Shown here piece by piece: positions 55,016-64,000 of a stretch of 64,000 nucleotides of DNA. Source of the stretch: Flavobacteriaceae bacterium MAR_2010_72. GTDB taxonomy: Bacteria > Bacteroidota > Bacteroidia > Flavobacteriales > Flavobacteriaceae. The stretch covers positions 372,001 through 436,000 of the forward strand of contig QXCW01000002.1 in NCBI GenBank assembly GCA_003550275.1, in the 5' to 3' direction. A program made the position numbers and the translations under genes. Each line of letters begins with the position of its first letter. Position 1 is the first letter of the stretch. The notes beneath the pieces are model-generated. The model had not been told where the DNA came from, searched no databases, and saw only the letters and a list, made by a program, of their open reading frames with translations.

Positions 55016-55165
55016 TCAGGTACAACATAGGTACAACATTTTACTATTTTAATTGACTTAATTTAGAATAATTGGTTTTAAATATATTTGACATCAAAAA
55101 CTATTATTTTGCTCTACTATCAATAATTTTTGGTATTGGAAGATTTAAGAGTGAAGCTCATAACC
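55016..55165 (+). repeat. 150-bp direct repeat, right copy
   Basis: Matches 25731-25880 with about 15 differences and no gaps. Starts with the arm motif and ends in AGCTCATAACC. Confidence 0.8.
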
Positions 55166-55200
55166 CGAAGGTTCACTGGTTCGAGTCCAGTCCTCGCTAC
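55155..55200 (+). pseudogene. 3' half of a tRNA-Met-like gene
   Basis: GCTCATAACCCGAAGGTT, then T-arm CTGGTTCGAGTCCAG and acceptor TCCTCGCTAC; anticodon CAT. No 5' half precedes it, so it is an attachment-site scar. Confidence 0.75.
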
Positions 55201-55209
55201 TAATAAAAT

Positions 55210-55242
55210 CAAGCCTTTACAGAAATGTGGAGGCTTTTTTAT
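55210..55242 (+). terminator. Terminator after the tRNA-Met scar
   Basis: AAGCCTTTACA / TGTGGAGGCTT stem followed by TTTT. Confidence 0.65.
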
Positions 55243-55527
55243 TATATTGGGTACAACATAGGTACACATTTTATTGTTTTACTTGTCCTAATTCAAAATG
55301 ATATTTAATGGCTTTAATTGCTATCAAATAAAATTAAAACCATTTTACAGCTTGCTTTAATAGGCGTTGACATTTCTTTATTTGTCCTGATAAATGATTT
55401 AATGTTTCTAATAATTAGTCCATATGACTTAGGTATCCTCAACGATTTATTTACAGGCTTGCTGTTCATCTATTTTTCTTAAATAAATTTATTAATCTAT
55501 ATTTATCCATATTAATATTTTTTAGCA

Positions 55528-57732
55528 ATGTATGATATTTACTTAATTAACAAGCTTAGATTCTTCTTTTCAATTTTCACAGTTTTATTTTTACTCTCGT
55601 CATGTAATAAATCACAAAATTCGTATTTCAAAATTAAAGTTGTGGACTCAGAAACAAGCAAAGGCGTGCCATTAGTTGGTTTAATTCCGCTTACACAAGT
55701 AAAGTATTATACAGACAGTAATGGATTTATTGCATTTAATGAATCTGGATTAATGGACAAAGAAGTGTATTTCGAAATTTCTACCGAAGGTTATGAATAC
55801 CCATTAAGTGAAGAAGGTAAAAGAGCAATCACCTTATTTTGTAAAGCTGGTGATAGCGTAATTGTAAAATTGAGAAGGAAAAATGTAGCTGAACGTTTAT
55901 ATAGAAGCACAGGTTTAGGGATTTATAGAGATAGTAAACTTTTAGGTGAAACGATTCCTATTGAAAACCCTATTATAAACGCAGAAGTTTTAGGGCAAGA
56001 TTCAAATTTAGCAACAGTTTATAATAACGAGATTTTCTGGGTTTGGGGAGACACTTTTTTACCTTCTAATTACAATGGTAATTTTTCAGTTGCTGCTGCC
56101 ACAAGTTTATTGCCAGAACAAGGAGGTTTAAATCCAAATGTAGGTGTAAATTACAATTACTTTGTTGATGAAACCGGTAAAAGTAAACCCATGATTAAGC
56201 TAACAAAACCTGGTTATGTTTGGTTCGATTGGATTGCTAGTATTAAAGATGAAAACGGAACAGAAAAGTTAGTCGCTAAATATGCCAATGTCAATTCATA
56301 TTTTGCAAATTACGAACGCGGTATTGCTATATATAATGATGAAAATCAACAATTCGAAAATCACAAGGCAATTCCAGAATGGATGTCAGAACAACATACT
56401 TGTCAGCATCCGTTTTTTGGATTAGAAGATGATCAAGAATTCATGTATTTAACTACTGAATTTAATTTCTTAAAAGTTAAGCCAACACTAAACGATTTAG
56501 CATCACCTGAAAATTATTATGCGTTCACATGCTTGAAAGAAGGCTCTAAATTTAATGGTGAAAATCCTGAATTAGAAAGAGATTCTAATGGAAACTTAAT
56601 ATATGATTGGAAGTTAAACACCGATGCCATAGATTTTAAAAAGCAACAACAATTAATAACTAATGGGCAAATTTCTAAAGAAGAAGCTTGGTTGCAATTA
56701 ACCAATATTAATACAGGCGAAACTATTGAACGGATTGGTAGAGGTTCAATTTATTGGAATGAATTTCGACAAAAATGGATTCTCATTTGTGGTGATGTTG
56801 ATATCTGGTTTGCTGAAGCAGATTCACCAATTGGTCCATGGGTTTATGCGAAAAAAATTGTTGAACATAAGAGTTTTTTATACAATCCAACGCATCATCC
56901 ATTTTTAGATCAAAATGGTGGAAAAGATATTTTCTTTGAAGGCACTTTCACCAAATTCTTTAGTGATGAAGAGAAAGTCCCACGTTACGATTACAATCAA
57001 CTATTTTATAAATTATCTTTAGAAGACGAACAAACGTTTTTACCCTCAGCAGTATATAAAGTGAATAATCAATATGACTTTAGAGACAATCTCAGTCTAA
57101 ATGTAACTATTAATGATATTGAAGAGATTGGCTTTTATGCCCTTCAGCCTCATCAAAATGTAGAAGGCTTAATTCCTATTTACCAATCGGAAGATAAAAA
57201 CCTTTCACTATCTGGTAATAATCCACTTTTTTATGCAGTTCCAAATGATATAGATGAGAATAAAAAGTTTTTAGGCACTTGGGAAACTAAAGTAGATTTT
57301 CCACATTTTAATAATACGTTTAATATCACTATTAAGGAAGAAAATGATAAATTAATTGCGATTTCAAATAAAGAAGATTTCAAAATTTCAAAATTTCAAA
57401 TTAAAAATGACAGTATCAATTTAACGTTTGTTCATCCAGAAGGCATATACGATTTAAAGGCTAATGTAAAAAACGGGAAGCTAAATGGGAACTGGAAAAT
57501 TGGTTCATACAAAGGCAAATGGGAAGGTACAATAACGTCTAAAAAATGGTGGGCATTATATTCGGATGCATTAGTCAATTTATATGAATTTAAGAACGAC
57601 GATTCTGTTTATTACAGTACAATGTTAGAGCCTAAAAAGGGATTCACTAGACAATCAGTGCCAATATGTAAAGTTTGGAATAATCCAAATTCTAAAGTAA
57701 TTACCAGTTTTAATATTAAGCCAACTCAGTAG
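55528..57732 (+). CDS. Large lipoprotein of unknown function with a five-bladed-propeller-like core
   Basis: 734 residues. Lipoprotein signal (Cys about 26, LLSSC). A carboxypeptidase-regulatory-like beta domain (about 30-115), then a long region with glycosidase or propeller-type strands (about 120-560: NEIFWVWGDTFLPSN, FDWIASIKD, SFLYNPTHHPFLDQ) and a small beta-barrel domain (about 580-690, NGKLNGNWKIGSYKGKWEGT). It resembles DUF4185-type or GH43-like proteins but I do not see a sure family or catalytic residues. 50 bp precede the planctomycete-type operon, which has its own promoter. Confidence 0.6.
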   Translation: MYDIYLINKLRFFFSIFTVLFLLSSCNKSQNSYFKIKVVDSETSKGVPLVGLIPLTQVKYYTDSNGFIAFNESGLMDKEVYFEISTEGYEYPLSEEGKRAITLFCKAGDSVIVKLRRKNVAERLYRSTGLGIYRDSKLLGETIPIENPIINAEVLGQDSNLATVYNNEIFWVWGDTFLPSNYNGNFSVAAATSLLPEQGGLNPNVGVNYNYFVDETGKSKPMIKLTKPGYVWFDWIASIKDENGTEKLVAKYANVNSYFANYERGIAIYNDENQQFENHKAIPEWMSEQHTCQHPFFGLEDDQEFMYLTTEFNFLKVKPTLNDLASPENYYAFTCLKEGSKFNGENPELERDSNGNLIYDWKLNTDAIDFKKQQQLITNGQISKEEAWLQLTNINTGETIERIGRGSIYWNEFRQKWILICGDVDIWFAEADSPIGPWVYAKKIVEHKSFLYNPTHHPFLDQNGGKDIFFEGTFTKFFSDEEKVPRYDYNQLFYKLSLEDEQTFLPSAVYKVNNQYDFRDNLSLNVTINDIEEIGFYALQPHQNVEGLIPIYQSEDKNLSLSGNNPLFYAVPNDIDENKKFLGTWETKVDFPHFNNTFNITIKEENDKLIAISNKEDFKISKFQIKNDSINLTFVHPEGIYDLKANVKNGKLNGNWKIGSYKGKWEGTITSKKWWALYSDALVNLYEFKNDDSVYYSTMLEPKKGFTRQSVPICKVWNNPNSKVITSFNIKPTQ

Positions 57733-57769
57733 TAAGCAGAACTAAAGTATTCACTATCAAATAATTTAT

Positions 57770-57800
57770 TATATTTGTTGATATGTTCATATGTATGAAC
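57770..57800 (+). promoter_or_regulatory. Promoter and palindromic operator of the DUF1549 operon
   Basis: The -7 box TATATTTG at 57770-57777 is followed by the perfect palindrome GTTCATATGTATGAAC (57785-57800), which sits at the predicted transcription start. This placement suits a repressor site. Confidence 0.65.
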
Positions 57801-57818
57801 ATAGTTTTAAGAAATTCC

Positions 57819-60164
57819 ATGGCAACAAACCTAATAACACATATTAAAACTACTTTAATGGTGAGTGTGTTATGCGTGCTTTTGTCAGGATGTAAAAGAA
57901 ATTCAAGTAACTCAGAATATGTAGCAGCAAATTCATCCGAAGTAAAAATCCCAGAAACAGTTGATTTCATTTTTGATGTAAAACCCATACTTTCTGATCG
58001 TTGCTTTATTTGTCATGGTCCAGATAAAAATGCGGTTGAAGGCAATCTATCTTTACATTCCGCTGAAGAAGCCTATAAAGCCTTAGGCGAAAATTTAGAC
58101 CGATATGCCATTGTTCCTGGAGATACTTTGAAAAGTGAATTGGTGCATCGAATTTTCAATAAGGACGAAGGTATCATGATGCCACCACCAGAATCTAATT
58201 TATCGTTAACTAATTACGAAAAAGGAGTTCTAAAAAAGTGGATAGAACAAGGTGCAGAATATAAAACACATTGGTCGTTTGTTGCGCCTGAAGCACAGGA
58301 CATACCGCAAGTAAATTCAGGTTTGGTAGCTAATGAAATAGATAATTTCGTTTTAAAAAAAATCGATGACAAAGGTTTAAAATCTTCAAAGAAGGCAAGC
58401 AAAGAAAAGCTCATTAGACGCGTGTCATTTGATTTAACGGGTTTACCACCTTCCCAAGAAGCTATTCAAAATTTCGTAAACGATACTTCAGAAAATGCTT
58501 TCGAAAAAGTAATCGATACACTTTTAAATTCCACCGATTATGCCGAGAATATGGCACTAGAGTGGATGGATATTTCACGTTACGCAGATACACATGGTTA
58601 TCAAAACGATTTTGAGCGCACCATGTGGCCTTGGCGCGATTGGGTTATTCATGCCTTTAATAAAAACATGCCTTACGATGAATTTGTAACCTATCAATTG
58701 GCTGGAGATATATTACCGAATGCAACCAAAGAGCAAATTCTAGCTACTGGCTTTAATAGAAATCATAAAATCACAGGTGAAGTTGGTATTATTGAAGAAG
58801 AATATCGTGTTGAATATGTTGAGGATAGAACAAAAACGTTCGGCATTGCTTTTTTAGGCTTAACGTTTGAATGTGCACGTTGCCACGATCATAAGTATGA
58901 TCCAATCAGTCAAAAGGAACATTTCGAAATGTACAGTTTCTTCAATAATGTTGATGAAAAAGTGTTGATGGCAGATCCGACCGTTATTCCAGAACCACAT
59001 TTAAAATTGACAGCAAAAGACATTAAAGGCGTGTTAGATTTTATTGATATGGAATTGAGCCCTGAAAAGGAAATTCCGGCAATGGTTATGCGAGAAATGA
59101 AAACACCTCGAAAAGCTTATATTTTAGAACGTGGTTCATACGATCAACCAACTATAGAGGTTTATGCGAATACACCAAAGTCGGTTTTAGAGTTCCCTGA
59201 AGAACTTCCAAATAACAGATTGGGTTTATCAAAATGGCTATTCAATAAAGACAATCCGTTAACAGCTCGAGTTGCTGTCAATCGCTTATGGCAGCGTATG
59301 TTTGGCAATGGTTTGGTGGTTTCTGCTTACGATTTCGGAAACCAAGGAGCTTTACCAACACATCCAGAACTATTAGATTTTTTAGCGCTTAAATTTCAAA
59401 ATGAAGGTTGGAATACCAAAGAAATGTTGAAATACATCGCTATGTCATCCACCTATCAACAAGATGTTACAATTACGAAAGAGGCATTAGAAAAAGATCC
59501 AGAAAACAAATGGCTTGCTAGAGCACCACGATTACGACTGCCAGGAGAATTAATTAGAGATCAAGCTTTAAAAATTAGTGGATTGTTAAACACTCAAGTT
59601 GGTGGGCCAAGCGTAAAACCATATCAACCAGCGGGAATCTGGGAGGAAACAACAGGCGGAGCAGGCGGAAGCACAGCGTCTTACAAACAAAGTACAGGTA
59701 AAGATTTATACAGAAAAAGTCTATACACCTTTTGGAAACGAACCGTTCCACCACCAAGTATGCTAACATTTGATGCAGCGACAAGAGATCAATGCGAAGT
59801 TAAACGACAAGAAACCAACACACCTTTGCAAGCTTTGGTATTGTTGAATGATCCTCAAATGGTAGAAGCTTCTCGTGTCATTGCCGCTAATGCGATGGCG
59901 GAATCTGAAGATATATCCAATCAAATTTCATATATATTCCAACGTGCTACATCTCGACTTCCTAAAGAAGATGAACTCGAACTTTTAAAAACACATTATA
60001 AGGATATGATTGCGAAAGTTGATGCCAAAACCATTTTAGTTGAAGAGTATTTATCGATTGGAGAATATGTCGTTGACGACCAACTTTCTAAAAAAGAATT
60101 AGCCGCTTTAGCATTAACAGCGCATACTATTTTGAATTTAGACGAAACCATTACACGAGGCTAA
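57819..60164 (+). CDS. Planctomycete-type cytochrome/DUF1549/DUF1553 lipoprotein
   Basis: 781 residues from ATG 57819, chosen because the earlier ATGs (57783, 57795) overlap the promoter palindrome. Lipoprotein signal (LLSGC). PSCyt1 haem domain (about 40-135) with CFICHG, then PSCyt2 (DUF1549, about 190-400) and PSD1 (DUF1553, about 480-740). These proteins are common in Planctomycetes and often sit with polysaccharide or sulfatase genes; their exact reaction is unknown. It ends by overlapping the DUF1501 gene start (1 bp). Confidence 0.88.
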   Translation: MATNLITHIKTTLMVSVLCVLLSGCKRNSSNSEYVAANSSEVKIPETVDFIFDVKPILSDRCFICHGPDKNAVEGNLSLHSAEEAYKALGENLDRYAIVPGDTLKSELVHRIFNKDEGIMMPPPESNLSLTNYEKGVLKKWIEQGAEYKTHWSFVAPEAQDIPQVNSGLVANEIDNFVLKKIDDKGLKSSKKASKEKLIRRVSFDLTGLPPSQEAIQNFVNDTSENAFEKVIDTLLNSTDYAENMALEWMDISRYADTHGYQNDFERTMWPWRDWVIHAFNKNMPYDEFVTYQLAGDILPNATKEQILATGFNRNHKITGEVGIIEEEYRVEYVEDRTKTFGIAFLGLTFECARCHDHKYDPISQKEHFEMYSFFNNVDEKVLMADPTVIPEPHLKLTAKDIKGVLDFIDMELSPEKEIPAMVMREMKTPRKAYILERGSYDQPTIEVYANTPKSVLEFPEELPNNRLGLSKWLFNKDNPLTARVAVNRLWQRMFGNGLVVSAYDFGNQGALPTHPELLDFLALKFQNEGWNTKEMLKYIAMSSTYQQDVTITKEALEKDPENKWLARAPRLRLPGELIRDQALKISGLLNTQVGGPSVKPYQPAGIWEETTGGAGGSTASYKQSTGKDLYRKSLYTFWKRTVPPPSMLTFDAATRDQCEVKRQETNTPLQALVLLNDPQMVEASRVIAANAMAESEDISNQISYIFQRATSRLPKEDELELLKTHYKDMIAKVDAKTILVEEYLSIGEYVVDDQLSKKELAALALTAHTILNLDETITRG

Positions 60165-61657
60165 TGAGCGAAAAGAAAATTATACAAGACCGATCATTGT
60201 TTCTTAACCGAAGAGCATTTTTAGGAAAAGCAGCTATGGGAATTGGAGGTGCTGCATTGTCAACGTTGATGGGTTGCGAATTTTTCACAAAAGATGCCGC
60301 CACAGGCGCTATTACTTCAACAAAAAGTTCAGGTGCAAAAGGTCAATTAGATGCCTTGCATCATGCCTCAAAAGCAAAACGTGTGATTTATTTATTTCAA
60401 AGTGGAGGTCCTTCGCAATTTGAATTATTCGATTACAAACCCATGCTTTTAAAACGTATGGGCGAAGATTTACCATTATCAATTCGCGGTGAACAGCGTT
60501 TAACAGGCATGACCTCTGGTCAAAATGAATTTCCATTAGTGCCATCACCTTATAATTTCAAGCAATACGGAAAAAGTGGCGCTTGGTTTAGCGAATTATT
60601 ACCATACACAGCGCAGATGTCTGATGAATTATGTGTGGTAAAATCAATGCATACCGATGCTATAAATCACGATCCTGCAATTACCTTTTTTCAAACAGGT
60701 TCACAACAACCAGGTCGTCCAAGTATGGGTTCGTGGTTGAGTTATGGGTTGGGTAGCGAAAACGATAATTTACCGTCATTTACTGTGTTATTATCCAGAG
60801 GAACTGGCCGACCGAAAAGTCAGCCATTATATACCAGACTTTGGGGCAATGGCTTTTTACATTCCTTGCATCAAGGTGTTCAATTTAGGGCAGCAAAAGA
60901 TCCTGTGTTGTATTTAAACGACCCAAAAGGAACAGAAAGTGACACCAAACGAGCGATGTTAGATAAGATTGCTCAATTAAACGATAAGCAATATCAAGAA
61001 TTTGGCGATCCTGAAATACAAAGTAGAATTGCCCAATACGAAATGGCATATAAAATGCAAACCTCTGTGCCAGATGTTATTGATACCAAAGGCGAACCAG
61101 ATTACATTTATAGAATGTATGGAGCCGATGCTAAAATTCCAGGAACATATGCTGCGAACTGTTTGTTAGCAAGACGATTGGCTGAACGTGGTGTTCGTTT
61201 TATACAATTGTATCATATGGGTTGGGATCAGCATGAAGATTTACCAGGTGCGATAAAAAAACAAGCCAAAGATACCGATCAAGCTTCTGCAGCATTGGTT
61301 GCCGATTTAAAACAACGTGGTTTACTTGAAGATACTTTAGTGATTTGGGGAGGCGAATTTGGACGGACAAATTTCTCACAAGGAAAAATTACCGAAGCCA
61401 GTTTTGGTAGAGATCACCATCCAAGAAGTTTTACCATGTGGATGGCTGGAGGTGGCGTAAAACCAGGAATCACGTATGGCGAAACCGACGATTTTGGTTA
61501 TAATATTACCAAGAACCCTGTTCATGTTCACGATTTTCAAGCGACTATGTTGCATTTAATGGGCATTGACCATGAAAAACTCACTTACAAATACCAAGGG
61601 AGACGTTTTCGTTTAACCGATGTGCATGGTCATGTTGTAAAAGATATTTTGACTTAA
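60164..61657 (+). CDS. DUF1501 family twin-arginine-exported protein
   Basis: 497 residues. N-terminal twin-arginine signal (NRRAFLGKAAMGIGG) and a Cys after the hydrophobic core (STLMGCEFF). The DUF1501 domain, a sulfatase/alkaline-phosphatase-like fold, follows (about 60-490: LFQSGGPSQFELFDYKP, GWDQHEDLP, VIWGGEFGRTN, GRDHHPRSFTMWMAGGG). This type is paired with DUF1549/DUF1553 proteins. Tat export implies folding and cofactor loading in the cytoplasm. The overlap with the gene before shows coupled translation. Confidence 0.9.
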   Translation: MSEKKIIQDRSLFLNRRAFLGKAAMGIGGAALSTLMGCEFFTKDAATGAITSTKSSGAKGQLDALHHASKAKRVIYLFQSGGPSQFELFDYKPMLLKRMGEDLPLSIRGEQRLTGMTSGQNEFPLVPSPYNFKQYGKSGAWFSELLPYTAQMSDELCVVKSMHTDAINHDPAITFFQTGSQQPGRPSMGSWLSYGLGSENDNLPSFTVLLSRGTGRPKSQPLYTRLWGNGFLHSLHQGVQFRAAKDPVLYLNDPKGTESDTKRAMLDKIAQLNDKQYQEFGDPEIQSRIAQYEMAYKMQTSVPDVIDTKGEPDYIYRMYGADAKIPGTYAANCLLARRLAERGVRFIQLYHMGWDQHEDLPGAIKKQAKDTDQASAALVADLKQRGLLEDTLVIWGGEFGRTNFSQGKITEASFGRDHHPRSFTMWMAGGGVKPGITYGETDDFGYNITKNPVHVHDFQATMLHLMGIDHEKLTYKYQGRRFRLTDVHGHVVKDILT

Positions 61658-61658
61658 C

Positions 61659-63686
61659 ATGCAAATAGGTCATTTACATCCTTTATTAGTTCACTTACCT
61701 ATTGGCATATTGTCACTCACGTTTTTGTTGGAAATTTTCTTCAGAAGAAAAAAATCGGATGCCAGCGAGCAAATCATCAAGTTTTCATTATTGATTGGAG
61801 TTTTGTCGGCTTTAGTGTCTTTAGGAACAGGATGGTTTTTAGGCGACAATGGTGGTTATGATGAAACACTTTTGTTTAATCATCGTTGGTTAGCTGTAGC
61901 ATTGACGGCTTGTACTCTGATTCTCTATATTTTTAAACTGAAAAACTTCAAAAAATTATACATGCCTCTTTTTGTAATCGTAATGATTTTATTAGGAATT
62001 ACAGGACATTATGGAGGAACCATGACGCATGGCGAAGACTATTTATTTCAAGAACCAAAACCAGAATATGTTGGCGTAGAAAATGTTGAAACAGCTCAAG
62101 TTTATACTGAAATTATTCAACCTATTTTGAATGATAAATGCATTAGTTGTCATAATCAAAACAAATTGAAAGGCGGCTTATTACTAACAGGAAAATCTGG
62201 ATTATTGACTGGTGGAGATTCGGGTAATTTATTGGATTCCCTTTCAGGAAAAACATCCCTTTTTTTACAACGGTTACATCTTCCGTTGACGGAAAAAGAA
62301 CACATGCCACCAAAAGGAAAAGTGCAATTAACGGAAGAAGAATTAGCCTTAATTGATTGGTGGATGACAAATGAAAATTGCTTCGATTGTACGGCAGAAA
62401 CTTTAAACCAGTCACCAAAAATGGCCAAAATTCTAAAAGCGCTTGAAGTTGATAATTCTGCACGAGGAAAATTAGCAAGACGATTGGAAGCTATTCCTGA
62501 AGCGTGGTTGAATGAAATCCGTTCTAAAGATATTTCTGTTAATCGAATTGATGTAAATAGTCCCTTGCTAGTAGTGAATCTATCAGGTAAGAATCTTGAG
62601 AAATCAGACTTCTCAGTATTAAAAACTTATGCTGAACATATCGTTGAACTCAATTTAGATTATTCAAATTTTAATGATGATTTGGCGAGTCAGCTTTCTG
62701 ATTTCAACAACCTAACAAAGCTTCAATTAAAAAACACGGATATTTCAGATAAAACTATTAGTAAAATTTCAAAACTTGAAAAATTAGAATCTTTAAATGT
62801 ATTTGGAACTTCCATTACTGATGTATCATTAAAAGAATTTAAATCATTAAAAAATCTTGAAAATCTATATACTCAACAAACCCAAATTTCTGATAAAGCA
62901 CTAGTATTATTTTCAGAACAACAGGCGTCAACAAAAACAAAACATATTAGTGATAAAGCCTTTTCAAACTCGCAATTGGGTATGCCAATAATCACATCAA
63001 AAGGCGATGTTTTTAAAGACACAATGCAAGTTAAGTTGAGTAATGTTTTTGATGTTGATTTGTTTTATACTTTAGACGGAAGTGAGCCAGATTCTACATC
63101 AATCAAATATGAGAAACCTATTATTTTAGAAGCCTCATCAGTTTTAAAAACCTTTAGTTATAAAAAGGGATGGACGCAAAGTAAAACTTTAACTAAAGAT
63201 TTTAGAAAAGCAGGAATTACAATAGACTCTATTTGGTATGGCAAGCCACCAAGTCCGTATTACTTAGGAAGTGGATGGACGACTTTAACCGATTTTAAAC
63301 AAGGGGACTCAAGTGTAACCGATCCCAATTGGATTGGTTTTATGAATGAACCTGCGATTTTATATTTTGAATTAAAAACGGAGCAAAAAGTAAGTCAAGT
63401 TGCAATAAGCACAATTTCGTCGCCAATGGATTTTGCGTTTTTACCAACAGCAGCAACAGTTTGGGTGTCTAAAAATGGAAGGAATTATAAAAAGGTGAAA
63501 TATCAAGATTATGGTAAAGCCGAACCAAATTTAGAAAACAGACCAATGTATAGAGATGTTCATTTTTTACCAACTGAAGCAAAATACATTAAGTTAAAGC
63601 TAAACTATACCTTAAAAAACCCCGAATGGCATCCTTACCCTGGCAAAAATTCTAAAATGCTTATCGATGAAATTGTGATTAATTAA
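61659..63686 (+). CDS. DUF2231 / PSCyt1 / LRR / chitobiase-C-like membrane protein
   Basis: 675 residues, a fused modular protein. DUF2231 membrane domain (1-115, about four helices, starts LHPLLVHLPIG), a planctomycete cytochrome domain with CISCHNQ (about 145-250), leucine-rich repeats (about 290-420, DISDKTISKISKLEKLESLNVF), a CHB_HEX_C_1-type domain (about 445-515, LFYTLDGSEPDS) and a C-terminal discoidin-like beta domain. It probably anchors the complex and passes electrons. Third gene of the operon, starting 1 bp after DUF1501. Confidence 0.85.
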   Translation: MQIGHLHPLLVHLPIGILSLTFLLEIFFRRKKSDASEQIIKFSLLIGVLSALVSLGTGWFLGDNGGYDETLLFNHRWLAVALTACTLILYIFKLKNFKKLYMPLFVIVMILLGITGHYGGTMTHGEDYLFQEPKPEYVGVENVETAQVYTEIIQPILNDKCISCHNQNKLKGGLLLTGKSGLLTGGDSGNLLDSLSGKTSLFLQRLHLPLTEKEHMPPKGKVQLTEEELALIDWWMTNENCFDCTAETLNQSPKMAKILKALEVDNSARGKLARRLEAIPEAWLNEIRSKDISVNRIDVNSPLLVVNLSGKNLEKSDFSVLKTYAEHIVELNLDYSNFNDDLASQLSDFNNLTKLQLKNTDISDKTISKISKLEKLESLNVFGTSITDVSLKEFKSLKNLENLYTQQTQISDKALVLFSEQQASTKTKHISDKAFSNSQLGMPIITSKGDVFKDTMQVKLSNVFDVDLFYTLDGSEPDSTSIKYEKPIILEASSVLKTFSYKKGWTQSKTLTKDFRKAGITIDSIWYGKPPSPYYLGSGWTTLTDFKQGDSSVTDPNWIGFMNEPAILYFELKTEQKVSQVAISTISSPMDFAFLPTAATVWVSKNGRNYKKVKYQDYGKAEPNLENRPMYRDVHFLPTEAKYIKLKLNYTLKNPEWHPYPGKNSKMLIDEIVIN

Positions 63687-63700
63687 TTGTCTTTACTATT

Positions 63701-63724
63701 GTCTGGTCGAGCGCAGTCGAGACC
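63701..63724 (+). repeat. Short palindromic repeat (REP-like)
   Basis: GGTCGAGCGCAGTCGAGACC at about 63702-63721, an imperfect inverted repeat. Related to the CCTGAGNGAAGTCGAAGG motif in the 54.7-54.9 kb repeats. Such repeats are common in Flavobacteriia and may act as terminators. Confidence 0.55.
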
Positions 63725-63726
63725 TT

Positions 63727-64000
63727 TTAATCATCAACTTTCATCTTCAAATTCTCTACAACATAAGCACCTAAATCTCGCCCTTGTTTTACGCCAACTT
63801 CAACAGCAGTACGATAATGAATACCACCATACATTCTACTTATAGCAGCTTCATCGGCAGCTTTATTAAACGATTCAAAACTTCTAATCGGTAAATCGTA
63901 TTTTACTTCGGTATCATCATCAAAAGCAAAATTATCACCAAAAATTGAGGTTAAAGCTGTGGCGGCAGCACCAGAAACTACCGAGTGACCACTGGTATAT
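63727..64000 (-). CDS. Vanadium-dependent haloperoxidase / PAP2-like protein, C-terminal part (partial)
   Basis: Minus-strand frame from the window edge to a TAA at 63727-63729, 91 codons. It holds YTSGHSVVSGAAATAL and YGGIHYRTAVEVGVKQGRDLG, the two His/Arg-bearing motifs of the vanadate-binding site in the PAP2/haloperoxidase superfamily. The N-terminal part lies outside the window. In marine flavobacteria such enzymes make brominated compounds or act as phosphatases. It converges on the planctomycete-type operon. Confidence 0.85.
   Translation of the reverse strand, partial: YTSGHSVVSGAAATALTSIFGDNFAFDDDTEVKYDLPIRSFESFNKAADEAAISRMYGGIHYRTAVEVGVKQGRDLGAYVVENLKMKVDD

Larger units (their letters stand above)
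54432..55527. other. Gene-free integration region (right end and hotspot)
   Basis: No protein gene. Holds arm-type repeats (54465, 54550, 55019, and a shorter one at 55250), the attR core (54667), the 3' halves of tRNA-Leu and tRNA-Met, a tandem repeat and several terminators. Confidence 0.85.

Noticed and set aside
25731-55165. Insertion-sequence terminal repeats
   Set aside because: The 150-bp repeats are direct, contain integrase arm motifs and end in tRNA text, and no transposase is seen between them.
57783-57818. Earlier start codons for the DUF1549 protein
   Set aside because: They fall in the predicted transcription-start palindrome. The start at 57819 gives a good lipoprotein signal.
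1-64000. CRISPR array
   Set aside because: No set of regularly spaced identical repeats was seen. The 16-bp and 117-bp tandem repeats have no unique spacers.

Overview
The window looks like a low-GC marine member of the Flavobacteriaceae (Bacteroidota). The reasons are AT-rich intergenic DNA, TAnnTTTG-type -7 promoter boxes, SusC-like TonB receptor architecture, BfmA/BtgA mobilisation genes, M56/BlaI pairs and CTGAGCGAAGTCGAAGG-type palindromic repeats. No rRNA and no CRISPR were seen.

(1) 1-4.6 kb: end of a hydroxyproline-catabolism operon (ketoglutarate semialdehyde dehydrogenase tail, DUF885 peptidase, 4-hydroxyproline 2-epimerase, FAD D-amino-acid dehydrogenase), with a four-helix-bundle pseudogene between the last two.

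(2) 4.7-19.9 kb, the most interesting part: a STAS protein, a membrane-anchored protein, a single-domain response regulator, an H-NOX haem nitric-oxide sensor, a soluble PAS histidine kinase, an Hpt protein and two LytTR response regulators. These are followed by a secreted-fibre locus with three secreted beta-rich subunits, a two-domain Ig-like chaperone and a 1304-residue usher-like outer-membrane protein. Beyond these lie a CAP-domain lipoprotein and three small transcription units with their own promoters and terminators. Eight promoters in this stretch share one layout: two 10-bp direct repeats (about TCATCKAMAM) 21-22 bp apart, then a TAnnTTTG-like box starting 36-37 bp after the second repeat. 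A ninth has a weaker form, and a tenth, upstream of the signalling operon, has three repeats without the box. LytTR regulators bind direct repeats with this period, so I infer a local regulon in which H-NOX, kinase, Hpt and LytTR control a surface fibre, a CAP lipoprotein and small RNAs.

(3) 19.9-25.4 kb: ordinary chromosome (DUF4407 protein, M56/BlaI pair with three operators, EamA transporter, M20 peptidase).

(4) 25.5-54.7 kb: an island of about 29 kb in a tRNA-Leu gene, with a 15-bp att core at both ends, a tyrosine integrase, a mobilisation protein and an L-rhamnose locus. The locus has RhaT, aldolase-dehydrogenase, RhaM, RhaI, a kinase, lactate dehydrogenase, a permease, a TonB receptor, an esterase, GH78, GH106, and LysR and GntR regulators. 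It is decaying: RhaT has lost its middle, RhaM has an amber codon, GH106 has a frameshift and an ochre codon, and a sugar porter is reduced to its C-terminal half. Three operons share a TAGGACWGTT promoter motif. Multiple tRNA fragments, integrase arm-type repeats and a 150-bp direct repeat show repeated integration at this spot.

(5) 55.5-64 kb: a lipoprotein of unknown function, an operon of planctomycete-type cytochrome proteins (DUF1549/DUF1553, DUF1501, DUF2231-PSCyt1-LRR) and the end of a vanadium-haloperoxidase-like gene on the minus strand.
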